NCBI GenBank assembly: GCA_029550925.1
Contig: JAKPGL010000211.1
Coordinates: forward strand, 1 to 64,000
Reading direction: 5' to 3'
DNA length: 64,000 nt
Source of the DNA: Planctomycetota bacterium
GTDB lineage: Bacteria > Planctomycetota > Planctomycetia > Pirellulales > Thermoguttaceae
Below the pieces are notes generated by a model. It was given only the letters and a program-made list of their open reading frames with translations. It was not told the DNA's origin and made no database searches. A program made the translations under genes and the position numbers. The stretch's first letter is position 1; the number at the start of each line of letters is the position of its first letter. This document shows, piece by piece, positions 44,058 to 52,545 of this stretch.

Positions 44058-45254
44058 ATGATGACGTTTACCTATCGGGTGCGCGATCCGCTGGGAAAAG
44101 AGCACGAAGGTCAGTTGGAGGCCCCCACGCTGGAGGACGCCGCCCAACAACTGCGCCGGGACGGTTTTCAAGTTCTGGAACTCCATGAGGCCGATTCCTC
44201 CCCGGGGACTCTCTGGCCTCGCCGCGTATCCAGACAAGAATTGATCTACTTCACCACCCAATTGGCCCTGATGGTCGATACCGGCATTCCGTTGGCGACC
44301 GCGATCGGCGGCATCCTCGAACAGGAGACAAACCCCACGTTGCGGAAAGTCCTTAGCCAACTGAAGCGAGACATCGAGGCCGGGGAAGATTTTTCCACTG
44401 CTCTGGCGAAACATCCCAAACTGTTCGACCGGACCTATGTCGCCCTGGTCAAGGCCAGCGAGGCCAGCGGCGCCCTCGGATCCATGTTGGACCGGATCGC
44501 CAGCTATTTGCGCAAGGAGTTGGAAACCCGCGGCAAAGTGCGGGCGGCGATGGCCTATCCGATGGTCATGCTCGTCTTGGCCGTCGGCGTAACCATCTTC
44601 CTGCTCACCTACATCTTGCCAAAGTTCATCCCGCTTTTCGCATCCCGGGGCGTGGAACTGCCCAAAATGACCCGCATGGTCATGGGGGTTTCCGATGTGT
44701 TATTGCATTACTGGTATTTTTGGCTGAGTGGGGCGGTCCTTCTGACGGTGGGGTTCTGTTGGGGCCGACGCACTCCCATGGGCCGACAAATGCTCGATTG
44801 GGCCAAAATCCGAACGCCCATCCTGGGGCCGATGTTCCGCAAAGTGGCCATCAGCCGAAGCCTCCGCACCCTCGGCACCATGTTGGCCAGCGGTGTGCCG
44901 ATGTTGGACTCGTTGCGACTGTCGGCCGAAGTGGCCGGCAACTACCACTACGAACAACTCTGGAACCGCGTGCTGGACCAGGTAACCGGCGGAAAACGGA
45001 TCTGCGACGTGTTGGTTGCCAGTCCTCTGTTTCCACGGGTCCTGGTCCAGATGATCGCCGCCGGCGAAGAGACCGGCCAATTGGATATGATCCTCCAGCG
45101 CGTCAGCAACTACTACGACCAGGAAGTCGAAATGGCCATCAAAACCGCCACCAGCATGATCGAACCGCTGATGATCAGCTTGATGGGCGTGGTGGTAGGC
45201 GGTATCGGCATGGCCCTGCTTTTGCCGATCTTCTCCCTGAGCCGACATCCCTAG
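44058..45254 (+). CDS. GspF/PilC-type inner membrane platform protein
   Basis: 398 residues with two homologous GspF domains. Each begins with a conserved helix (Y-F-T-T-Q-L-A-L-M-V-D-T-G-I-P-L and S-R-S-L-R-T-L-G-T-M-L-A-S-G-V-P-M-L), and three membrane helices are seen near 165-195, 215-240 and 370-395. The N-terminal 60 residues (F-T-Y-R-V-R-D-P-L-G-K) match the cytoplasmic domain that meets the ATPase. It closes the pilus/secretion locus; the next genes are on the other strand or unrelated. Confidence 0.93.
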   Translation: MMTFTYRVRDPLGKEHEGQLEAPTLEDAAQQLRRDGFQVLELHEADSSPGTLWPRRVSRQELIYFTTQLALMVDTGIPLATAIGGILEQETNPTLRKVLSQLKRDIEAGEDFSTALAKHPKLFDRTYVALVKASEASGALGSMLDRIASYLRKELETRGKVRAAMAYPMVMLVLAVGVTIFLLTYILPKFIPLFASRGVELPKMTRMVMGVSDVLLHYWYFWLSGAVLLTVGFCWGRRTPMGRQMLDWAKIRTPILGPMFRKVAISRSLRTLGTMLASGVPMLDSLRLSAEVAGNYHYEQLWNRVLDQVTGGKRICDVLVASPLFPRVLVQMIAAGEETGQLDMILQRVSNYYDQEVEMAIKTATSMIEPLMISLMGVVVGGIGMALLLPIFSLSRHP

Positions 45255-45325
45255 AAACCTATCCCGCCCCAGCGACCTGGCGGGGACCAGGCCTGTTTGC
45301 CTTCGACCGCCAAGGTGGGGCGGAG

Positions 45326-45661
45326 TTATTCGATCAAGGGGATTTTCGGCTGCGGACGGTGTTGAGCCCGGAACTTCCCCGGCCGTATCCCCATCCGTTG
45401 GCGGAAGACCTCGCTCATATACTGAACATATTTAAATCCTGCGCGTTCGGCTACTTCTTCCAGGCTGAGCGACGTCTCGGCCAGCAGGGCCTTGGCCCGC
45501 TGGATGCGAAACTCCATAATCAGATCGTGGATCGTTCGGCCCAGTATCTGCCGAAACCGATTCTGCAACGTGCTTCGGGAAACCTCCACCGCTTGAAGCA
45601 CATCCTCGACGTTGATCCCCTGGCAGGCGTGTATGGGGGACGGCGCCGTGTGGGCGGTGTC
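45326..45661 (-). pseudogene. Remnant of a XylR/AraC-type regulator (DNA-binding domain only)
   Basis: The frame is open for 111 codons after an in-frame TAG at 45662-45664. It encodes H-A-C-Q-G-I-N-V-E-D-V-L-Q-A-V-E-V-S-R-S, then the two helix-turn-helix units of an AraC domain (R-A-K-A-L-L-A-E-T-S-L-S-L-E-E-V-A-E-R-A-G-F). In XylR-like regulators this follows a sugar-binding domain of about 270 residues, absent here; upstream only a degraded stretch is seen. A GTG at 45601 would give a 91-residue protein without a good ribosome site. Residual DNA binding is possible, but it is more likely a gene remnant. The gap 45662-45875 holds no other gene I can support. Confidence 0.65.
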
Positions 45662-45875
45662 CTATTCGATGGACCCGGAAGTGCACCGTCGGCTGGGCAA
45701 CCGCCGGGACGATTTGCCGATCGACTGGGCTGGGCCGTAGTCAGGAATCGCCACTCTTTTTCCCCTGCAAAACTTCCTCCATTACCGCTCCTTAGAATAT
45801 TCTCCTTCCCTATCCCTCCTTAAATGTTTGGAACCTAGCAAGCTCGATACACCTCGCAGAAAGGGAGACCAAAAC

Positions 45876-46871
45876 ATGAGCAGCTGGTTTCGGTCGAGGT
45901 CCCAAATTAATACATGCCGGAAGGGCATGCTTTGGTGGACCGGTATTGGATGGGTTGCGGTGGTCTGCGCAGGATTTACAGGCCTGGCGCGCCCGGTACC
46001 GGTTCTGGGCGGGGAATATCCTTTACAACCCGCCACGTGGACTGAAGTTACCCTTGAAGACCCCGTCTGGGCGCCCAGACAGAAGGCCTGCCGATATGTG
46101 CCGGGCGTCTATCTCTGCTGGGAACTGATGGTGGGCAACTCGAACTGCCGATGGTACTGGGGCACGCCGGAAGGCACGCCGGAACCCACAGTGCCGTGGT
46201 GCGGCCTGCTTTGGCCGGACTGCACCCCGGTTTCGCTGGCTGAGGCCGAGGCGATCCGCCGGTGGACCACCGGCCAAAGCCGAGCCCTGTTTTTCGACGA
46301 TTTCCAGGACCTCCCGCCGCCAACCCGACCGGGCTGGACCCTCTATGGCCCCGGTGCAACAACCGGAAGCCGGGTCCTGCGCCTTGAACCTGGCCAAAAA
46401 ATGATCACCGGCGACCCAAAATGGACCGACTATGTGCTGGAGGCCGTGGTCATGCTCCACAGCGACCAGGGTAATGCCGGCCTGGTGTTTCGAGTGAATG
46501 AACCTGGGTCGGGAGTGGACCAGATGCGTGGGTATTATGTCGGCTTTGATACCAAATGGCTCTACCTGGGCAAGCTCCAGAACCGTTGGCAGGAGCTGGC
46601 CCGCTTTGATCTGAGCAAATTGGATTGCCGGGTTACGCCGGGCGTGTGGAACCAGATTCGAGTGGCCGTCCAGGGGCCGAAAATCCGGGTCTGGTTCAAT
46701 CGGATGCATCCGTCGGCGGATCCGCAAGGAGGGCTTCGACTGGAAGTGGTGGATGAAAAGGAGCCGGTGCTGGCCGGGACCGTTGGCCTACGGGCATTCC
46801 AGACCGCCGCCTCGTTCGATAATGTCATTGTGTTGCCGCTGGAGGCCCTGCCCCAGCCGCAATCAAAATAA
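45876..46871 (+). CDS. Secreted DUF1080-type (3-keto-disaccharide hydrolase/laminin-G-like) protein
   Basis: 331 residues from ATG 45876, after AAGGGAG. A signal peptide reaches about residue 45 (G-I-G-W-V-A-V-V-C-A-G-F-T-G, cleavage near V-L-G-G). Residues 50-135 are Cys/Trp-rich with no recognised family (possibly a small disulfide domain: C-R-Y, L-C-W, N-C-R-W, W-C-G, P-D-C). Residues 145-325 form a concanavalin-like beta-sandwich: F-F-D-D-F-Q-D, Y-V-L-E-A-V-V-M-L, G-L-V-F-R-V-N-E, G-Y-Y-V-G-F-D, and a final T-V-G-L-R-A-F-Q-T-A-A-S-F-D-N, as in DUF1080 proteins. It probably binds or degrades carbohydrate outside the cell. Confidence 0.7.
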   Translation: MSSWFRSRSQINTCRKGMLWWTGIGWVAVVCAGFTGLARPVPVLGGEYPLQPATWTEVTLEDPVWAPRQKACRYVPGVYLCWELMVGNSNCRWYWGTPEGTPEPTVPWCGLLWPDCTPVSLAEAEAIRRWTTGQSRALFFDDFQDLPPPTRPGWTLYGPGATTGSRVLRLEPGQKMITGDPKWTDYVLEAVVMLHSDQGNAGLVFRVNEPGSGVDQMRGYYVGFDTKWLYLGKLQNRWQELARFDLSKLDCRVTPGVWNQIRVAVQGPKIRVWFNRMHPSADPQGGLRLEVVDEKEPVLAGTVGLRAFQTAASFDNVIVLPLEALPQPQSK

Positions 46872-46902
46872 CTCTGGTTTTTAGAAGAGAATCCTCCGTT
46901 TG

Positions 46903-47328
46903 ATGAGCCGCCTAACAACTGCGAAGTTTTCCTGGAATCCCGATTTTGACGAGTGCCTGGCCCGCATCGAGGCCTGGTACGAGCAGAAAGTGCTGGATCG
47001 GCCGCCGGTCCGCTTCTCCCACCACAACATCGAATACGAACGGCATCGGACAGTCCAGGGGCCATGGAAGACGCCGAAAGAACGTTGGCTGGACGTGGAA
47101 TTCCAGGTCTCTGCTTTTGTCGAATCGCTGAAGGGGACCAGATTTTTAGGCGAAACGTTTCTGGTCTTTTGGCACACGTTTTTCCCGAAATGGCATCTTC
47201 CTTCCCGGCCTCGAAAAGGACACAATAAAAGATTCCCAGGGGACGGGGGAATGTTTGGCAGACAGGATTGCTTTCGATTCTTTATACAAAAAGGCAAAAA
47301 CCAATGGCTACATCGCCCAGCACGTTGA
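46903..47328 (+). pseudogene. Truncated uroporphyrinogen-decarboxylase-like gene
   Basis: The first about 90 codons resemble the start of the planctomycete UroD-like family: F-D-E-C-L-A-R-I-E-A-W-Y-E, D-R-P-P-V-R-F, E-R-W-L-D-V-E-F-Q-V-S-A-F-V-E-S and G-E-T-F-L-V-F-W. Complete members are about 350 residues; here the similarity stops at about 47180 and the remaining codons are unrelated. The missing C-terminal part was not found in any frame before the SGNH gene, which starts at 47304 within the open frame. It is most likely a deletion remnant. Confidence 0.6.
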
Positions 47329-48167
47329 GCAAGAAAAAACTTCTGGATGGAGGCCCCGCCACGGCGGTATTCTTCCGTCATACGGTAGCTTTGGTGTTGG
47401 GGTTAGTAGTTGTGGGGGGTGGTTGCCTAATGCGGGAAGGCGTTTGGGCCTCAGAGTCGGGGCTTTCCAAGAACGTTCCGGCCACTGCCCCGGAGCAAAA
47501 GCAGTCTTCCGCCCAGACGCCCGCCGTCCCTCCCCTCGGCCAGGGTTCTTCTCCAACCGCTGCGCCAAAGCCGGAAAACCGTTGGGAAGCAAATATCCGA
47601 AAATTTGAGGAGATGGATCGGCGCAGTCCGCCGAAACCAGGCGGAATCCTGTTTGTGGGCAGTTCGAGCATTGTTGGGTGGGACCTGAAGAAATTTTTTC
47701 CTGATTTGCCGGTGCTCAACCGGGGCTTTGGCGGATCGCAATTGGCCGATGTGGTTTACTTTGCCGACCGGATCGTGCTACCGTATAAGCCGAAGATTAT
47801 TGTCTTGTATGCGGGCGATAATGACCTGGCCGCCGGGAAAACACCGGAGCAGGTGGCCGCCGATTATGCAGCATTTGTCCAAAAAGTGCACGCCGCTCTA
47901 CCTGACGCCCGGATCATCTACATTACGATCAAGCCCAGCGTGGCCCGGTGGCGATTGATCGACAAAATCCGGCAGGCCAATCGCCTGATCCGGGAGCGGT
48001 CGGCCAAAGACGATCGGCTGATCGTGGTGGATATTGAGCGGGCCATGCTCGGGCCGGACGGGCTGCCCCGGGCCGATCTACTCCAAAAAGATGGCCTTCA
48101 TCTGAACGAAGCGGGCTATCAGATTTGGTCCGATCGGGTGCGCCCGCATTTAAAACTTCCGCCGTAG
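47304..48167 (+). CDS. SGNH/GDSL-type hydrolase, exported
   Basis: 287 residues. N-terminal membrane or signal segment (V-A-L-V-L-G-L-V-V-V-G-G-G-C-L-M; a cysteine there could be a lipidation site). The SGNH blocks are complete: block I F-V-G-S-S-S-I (Ser nucleophile), block II N-R-G-F-G-G-S (Gly), block III Y-A-G-D-N-D-L (Asn), block V D-G-L-H-L-N (Asp and His). Such enzymes remove acyl or acetyl esters from lipids or polysaccharides. Start ATG 47304 follows a weak AAAAGG; longer in-frame starts give no better signal. It overlaps the remnant of the UroD-like gene. Confidence 0.82.
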   Translation: MATSPSTLSKKKLLDGGPATAVFFRHTVALVLGLVVVGGGCLMREGVWASESGLSKNVPATAPEQKQSSAQTPAVPPLGQGSSPTAAPKPENRWEANIRKFEEMDRRSPPKPGGILFVGSSSIVGWDLKKFFPDLPVLNRGFGGSQLADVVYFADRIVLPYKPKIIVLYAGDNDLAAGKTPEQVAADYAAFVQKVHAALPDARIIYITIKPSVARWRLIDKIRQANRLIRERSAKDDRLIVVDIERAMLGPDGLPRADLLQKDGLHLNEAGYQIWSDRVRPHLKLPP

Positions 48168-48248
48168 GCCCTTGACCAGGAAAGCCTTGCCCTAGCGGAC
48201 GAGGCGCCGTGCTGCCATTGGCCTGCCCGGCCCTCCGGCTTTGGCGGA

Positions 48249-49220
48249 TTATTCTTCGGCGGTAACTTTGTCGTAGAATTCGACGTAGCGGGCGCGGAGT
48301 TCGCCGTTGCTTCGGGCGGCGATGGCGCTGCGGGGATGCTGGTTGAGCATGCCGGTCATCATGTACTGCGGATAGGGGCCCCATTCGACGGTTTGCCGGA
48401 GCGGCTCGATATAGTCTTGAACGAAAGCCCAGATGGGGCGGATGTGGAACTTCGGGTTTCGCAAGAAGCCGATCAGCAGTTCCATAGGGCAATTGCCTGC
48501 GCCGCGGCCCAGACCGCCCATGCTGGCGTCCAGGCGATTGGCGCCGTGGATGATCGCCTCGATCGTGTTGGCGAAGGCCAATTGCTGGTTGTTGTGGGTG
48601 TGGATGCCGACTTCTTTGCCGGCCGATTTGGCGTATTGGAGATATTTTTTCACGAGCATTTCAACCTGCTCGGTGTACATCGCCCCGAAACTATCGACGA
48701 CCACAATGACCGAGGCGGGCGTCTGAGCAATCAGTTCCAGGACCTGTTCGATTTCTACTTCGGTGTTTCGGGTGACGGCCATGAGGTTGGCGGAGACTTC
48801 GTAACCTTTCTGATAGGCGTCGTGGATCATATCGACGGCCTCGGCCGCTTGGGTGGCATAGAAAGCGACGCGAATCATATCGAGGATGCTTTTGTCTTTT
48901 GGGAGGATGTCGGTATGATAGTCGCTCTTACCGGCGTCGGCCATGGCGGCTAGTTTCAAGGGGGTTGGGTTTTCGTCGAAGACGCGTCGCAGGTCGTCCT
49001 CGTCGCAGAATTTCCAGGCGCCGAACTTGTCGCGGGCGAAAATCTTCTTGGAGGCCTTGTAGCCGACTTCCATGTAGTCGATGCCCGCCTCTACGCAGGT
49101 CTGATATAAGGCCCGGACAAAGGGGTCGTCGAAATGGTGGTCGTTCACCAGGCCGCCGTCCCGCAGCGTGCAATCAAGCACTTTAATTTCTGGTCGATAC
49201 GTAATCCAAGGTGCTGGCAC
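48249..49220 (-). CDS. HMGL-like aldolase (DRE-TIM metallolyase) of unknown substrate
   Basis: 323 residues from GTG 49220, with AAGGAGA eight bases upstream. The TIM barrel opens with V-L-D-C-T-L-R-D-G-G-L-V-N, a DRE-type active site (metal Asp and catalytic Arg), and has the metal histidines in G-I-H-T-H-N-N-Q-Q-L-A. This places it near 4-hydroxy-2-oxovalerate aldolases (DmpG) and homocitrate synthase relatives; the Cys/Trp-free C-terminal part differs from both. No acetaldehyde dehydrogenase partner is adjacent, so a DmpG role is doubtful. It is cytoplasmic. Confidence 0.8.
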   Translation of the reverse strand: MPAPWITYRPEIKVLDCTLRDGGLVNDHHFDDPFVRALYQTCVEAGIDYMEVGYKASKKIFARDKFGAWKFCDEDDLRRVFDENPTPLKLAAMADAGKSDYHTDILPKDKSILDMIRVAFYATQAAEAVDMIHDAYQKGYEVSANLMAVTRNTEVEIEQVLELIAQTPASVIVVVDSFGAMYTEQVEMLVKKYLQYAKSAGKEVGIHTHNNQQLAFANTIEAIIHGANRLDASMGGLGRGAGNCPMELLIGFLRNPKFHIRPIWAFVQDYIEPLRQTVEWGPYPQYMMTGMLNQHPRSAIAARSNGELRARYVEFYDKVTAEE

Positions 49221-49333
49221 CGGTTCAGTCTCCTTAAATCAAGGTGGCAACCAAGGAATACAATCCCAGCTTTTGTAGCAGGGCCATCGCTGGTTGCTAA
49301 TCCCCATAACGAAAGGATAGATTTTAGTGACTC

Positions 49334-49514
49334 TTTAGCCGAATGCAGTACCTTGTCATTCCCACGCAATCGCCCAATTTAGGCTTCTTGGGGTCTCTAC
49401 TTGGGAGAAATAACAACGTAGCCGCCTCACAGGACCCTGGATTGAGAGTTTTCGCGGGAATGACAGTGCCGGGCAAAGTTCGCCTAAAATAAGCCCCCTT
49501 TGCATTCGGCTAAA
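49334..49514. mobile_element. 181-bp palindromic mini-element with 14-bp terminal inverted repeats
   Basis: The ends are TTTAGCCGAATGCA (49334-49347) and its exact inverse TGCATTCGGCTAAA (49501-49514). Inside lies a second pair, TGTCATTCCC (49354-49363) and GGGAATGACA (49456-49465). It has no coding capacity, as in MITE-like elements. The left end recurs at 286-299. No target-site duplication is evident. The remainder of the 49221-50121 gap has no gene that I can support. Confidence 0.6.
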
Positions 49515-49940
49515 ATGTTACCGATTTTTGAACCTTGGTTTTGCGCTTTTGCAGGTAATGACACAATGCCATGGGAAAGGTTTTCGGCCATGCAAGACGG
49601 TTCCCCTGGTTGGGCGGGAAGCCCTCCGGAACCTCATACATGGAAAAATAAGCCGTCGAAGGGGAGCGTATCGGTACTGCTAAGGGAGGAAGGGTTTTCT
49701 ATTACTCCAGCTGTAAAAACTCCGGGAAAAAAGCACAGGCACTTACCGGCTGATGGCAACCGAAAGGATCACTACTACAATTTTCTGTTCTGAAACGGCC
49801 TTTGTCAACGGCGGCCACAGATTCAGGCCATCGTCAGGAGGGGTACTTAAGGAAGGTATGCAGGTGGGAAAGGCCGGTTCTTGGTCATTTACGCCCCCCC
49901 TGTATTGGGGGGCAAGATAGAGAAGGCGGCTTGCTATAGA

Positions 49941-49970
49941 TTGACAATTCTTGAAGAAGATGGGTAAATT
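49941..49970 (+). promoter_or_regulatory. Promoter of the second PilM operon
   Basis: TTGACA (49941-49946, perfect) and TAAATT (49965-49970, four of six) at 18 bp spacing. This leaves about 145 nucleotides of leader before the start at 50122. Confidence 0.5.
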
Positions 49971-50121
49971 AGAAAAGGAGGCATTGAAAGCCAAGAGGCG
50001 GTGGATGGGCTGGGCGTTTCGATAAGGGGCAGAAGGCTCGGCGCAAGGGGCGGGAATGTGAGTCTAGGATAATCGCCCTTCTGGTGGGTCTTGTCTAGCC
50101 GGAACGGGGAAGGAATGAGCT

Positions 50122-52485
50122 ATGGCGAAGTCAGATGCTGTTTGGGCGTTGGATATTGGACAATGTTCGTTGAAGGCCCTGCGCTGTACGCCGGATGAAA
50201 GGTCGGATCGGCTGATTGCCGATGCGTTTGATTACATTGAATATCCAAAAATTCTCAGCCAGCCCGGGGCGGAACCGGCCGAATTGATCGCCGAAGCCTT
50301 ACAACAGTTTCTCTCCCGCAATACGCTGAAAGGGGATATGGTTGCGTTGGGGGTGCCGGGGCAGACGGGGCTTGCACGATTCATCAAATTGCCGCCGGTC
50401 GAGAGCAAGAAGATACCGGCCATTGTCTATTACGAGGCGAAGCAGCAGATTCCGTTCGATCTGGCGGATGTGGTCTGGGACTACCAGCGGATGGGCGGCG
50501 GAAGCGAAGAGGAGGGGTTCACGCTGGAGACGGAGATCGGGCTTTTTGCGATGAAGCGGGAACAGGTCTTCCGAATCCTGGAGCCGCTCACGGAGGTAGG
50601 CATCGAAGTCGATCTGGTGCAACTGGCGCCATTGGCGCTATATAACTTTATGGTATTCGACCAGATGCCCGATCTGGGGTCGCCGGACGAATATGATCCA
50701 GAGAATCCGCCGCCTTCGGTGGTGGTGCTTTCGATGGGCACCGACGCTACGGACTTGATTGTAACGAACGGGTACCGGGTCTGGCAACGAAGCATCCCGA
50801 TCGGCGGCAACCACTTTACCAAGGCGCTTACCAAAGAATTGCGGCTGACCTTTGCCAAGGCCGAACATCTCAAACGCAATGTCTCCGCCGCCGAAGACCC
50901 GAAGGCCCTTTTCCAGGCGATGCGGCCGGTGTTTCACGATTTTCTGACCGAGGTGCAACGGTCGCTGACCTTTTTCAGCAACCTGAACCGCAAGGCGCAG
51001 ATTGCTCGGGTGGTGGCGTTGGGCAATGCGTTCAAATTGCCGGGCCTGCGGAAATATCTTTCCCAAGGGTTGGGCTACGAGGTCCAGCGGATCGAGGCGT
51101 TCCGCGGATTGGCGGGGCCTCAGGTGCTCCATGCGCCGGCGTTTAAGGAGAACATGGAAAGCTTTGGGGTCTGCTACGGGTTGGCGGTCCAGGCGTTGCA
51201 GAAGGGATTGGTCAGCACGAATCTATTGCCCAAGGAGATCATCCAGGATCGCTTGATTCGGGAGAAGAAGCCTTGGGCGACGGCGACGGCGGCTGTATTG
51301 ATGTTGGCAAGCACCTTGAGCTTTGTCAGTTGGACGCGTGCGTTGGGCACGGTGAGAGAAATCGACTGGCAGGAGGCCCACCGAAGGGCCCGAGAAGTCA
51401 AACAGTTTGCCGATAAATGGCAGTCAGAAATCAACGGCCTGCTATCGCAATTCCAATCGACGGACCAAATCGGCCAGAATTTGGTGGGCAATGTGGAGCG
51501 GCGGATCGTCTGGACGGAGCTGCTGTATGCGATCAACCAATGTCTGCCCCAAGATATGTCCATCCAATCTGGCCAACCCCGCCCCGCCGACCCCGCCGAC
51601 CGGCATGAAATCTATATTGAAAACATCGAAGCGCAACGGGTGGAGCGATTGGAGGATTGGTTTGCGGCGGTTCGGCCCTGGTATCTGCCGCCCGGCGGCG
51701 CCGTTTTACCGGGGGGAGTGGCGGCGCCTGCGGGAGGCGCCCCCGGGGCGGCCGGGGCGGCCGGAATGCCTGGCCCGGGCGCTGTTGTCCCCGGGGCAGC
51801 AGTCCCCAGCGCTGCTGGGGCCACGATGCCCTCTCCTGCAACCCCACAGGCCGCCGCCCCGGGAGCCGTTTCCCCTAGCCCGACCGACGCCGCCTCTGCC
51901 CAAGGGGCTGGCGAGACGCCCGCACCAGAGGGGCCGAGCGGGCCGGGCTGGATAGTCCGACTAACCGGATATCATTTCCACAATTACGAGACGCCGGAGA
52001 AAGCGAAAGGCCGGCCTATGGGCCGAGTCTATCTCTATCAAACCCTTATCGAAAATCTTCGGAACAAAACCATCGAACTACCGGCCTTTAGCGCCCACGA
52101 AGGCCAGACACCGGGCCAAAAAGAAAAAGTAACCATGAAAGAGCTAGGCGTCGAGTACCCGGTGCTGGTGGAACCCAAACCCTATCAAAAGGTCGAGGTG
52201 CTCGATCCGAAAGCGGCGTTGGAGGAGATGCTCAACCCGAAGGCAAGCGTTCCCTCGGCAAAACCCGAGGAGTCGCCTTCCCCCGAAGCAGGCGCCAATC
52301 CCGCCGGGAAAGAATCCTCGGTCAAAAAGAAGACCATCGTTTTGTGGAAATATCCGTTTACGGTGGAATTTGTTTGGCGTCCTACGCCTCCCAGTAAACG
52401 GGCGGAGGAGAAGAAAAAAGCCGAACAAGCCCGAACCTCTCAGGAACAACCCACCGCAGCGCCGCCGGCGGCAAAACCCATGTAA
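50122..52485 (+). CDS. PilM-PilN fusion-like protein, first gene of a second assembly operon
   Basis: 787 residues. Residues 1-370 form an actin-like PilM domain: W-A-L-D-I-G-Q-C-S-L-K-A-L, V-V-L-S-M-G-T-D-A-T-D-L-I-V, N-H-F-T-K-A-L-T-K-E-L and V-V-A-L-G-N-A-F-K-L-P-G. A membrane helix (about 386-405) is followed by a coiled coil, then a PilN-like region (E-L-L-Y-A-I-N-Q-C-L-P-Q-D-M) interrupted by an 80-residue Pro/Ala/Gly run and continuing with V-R-L-T-G-Y-H-F-H-N-Y, the PilN-type ferredoxin-like strand. The C-terminus is Lys/Pro-rich. PilM and PilN are separate in ordinary pilus loci, including the one at 32207 here. The start is clear from M-A-K-S-D-A-V-W; GGGGAAGGA lies upstream. Confidence 0.8.
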   Translation: MAKSDAVWALDIGQCSLKALRCTPDERSDRLIADAFDYIEYPKILSQPGAEPAELIAEALQQFLSRNTLKGDMVALGVPGQTGLARFIKLPPVESKKIPAIVYYEAKQQIPFDLADVVWDYQRMGGGSEEEGFTLETEIGLFAMKREQVFRILEPLTEVGIEVDLVQLAPLALYNFMVFDQMPDLGSPDEYDPENPPPSVVVLSMGTDATDLIVTNGYRVWQRSIPIGGNHFTKALTKELRLTFAKAEHLKRNVSAAEDPKALFQAMRPVFHDFLTEVQRSLTFFSNLNRKAQIARVVALGNAFKLPGLRKYLSQGLGYEVQRIEAFRGLAGPQVLHAPAFKENMESFGVCYGLAVQALQKGLVSTNLLPKEIIQDRLIREKKPWATATAAVLMLASTLSFVSWTRALGTVREIDWQEAHRRAREVKQFADKWQSEINGLLSQFQSTDQIGQNLVGNVERRIVWTELLYAINQCLPQDMSIQSGQPRPADPADRHEIYIENIEAQRVERLEDWFAAVRPWYLPPGGAVLPGGVAAPAGGAPGAAGAAGMPGPGAVVPGAAVPSAAGATMPSPATPQAAAPGAVSPSPTDAASAQGAGETPAPEGPSGPGWIVRLTGYHFHNYETPEKAKGRPMGRVYLYQTLIENLRNKTIELPAFSAHEGQTPGQKEKVTMKELGVEYPVLVEPKPYQKVEVLDPKAALEEMLNPKASVPSAKPEESPSPEAGANPAGKESSVKKKTIVLWKYPFTVEFVWRPTPPSKRAEEKKKAEQARTSQEQPTAAPPAAKPM

Positions 52486-52545
52486 CGACGGCCTGAGGTA
52501 GAAGTTCCTTTTACCTCTTTGTTTTTGGCAGAGGCAGATAGAGCC

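Noticed and set aside
45633-45740. A 35-codon plus-strand frame (M-G-D-G-A-V-W ... D-W-A-G-P)
   Set aside because: It looks protein-like but is antisense to the XylR-type remnant for its first third, has no ribosome site and matches no family I know.
49500-49793. A 97-codon plus-strand frame downstream of the mini-element
   Set aside because: It begins inside the terminal repeat, has no ribosome site and shows no domain or compositional sign of coding.
49973-50025. Leader peptide (TTG start, 13 codons) after AAAAGGAGG upstream of the second PilM operon
   Set aside because: The predicted transcript start falls inside the ribosome-binding sequence, and the peptide has no attenuator-like codon run.
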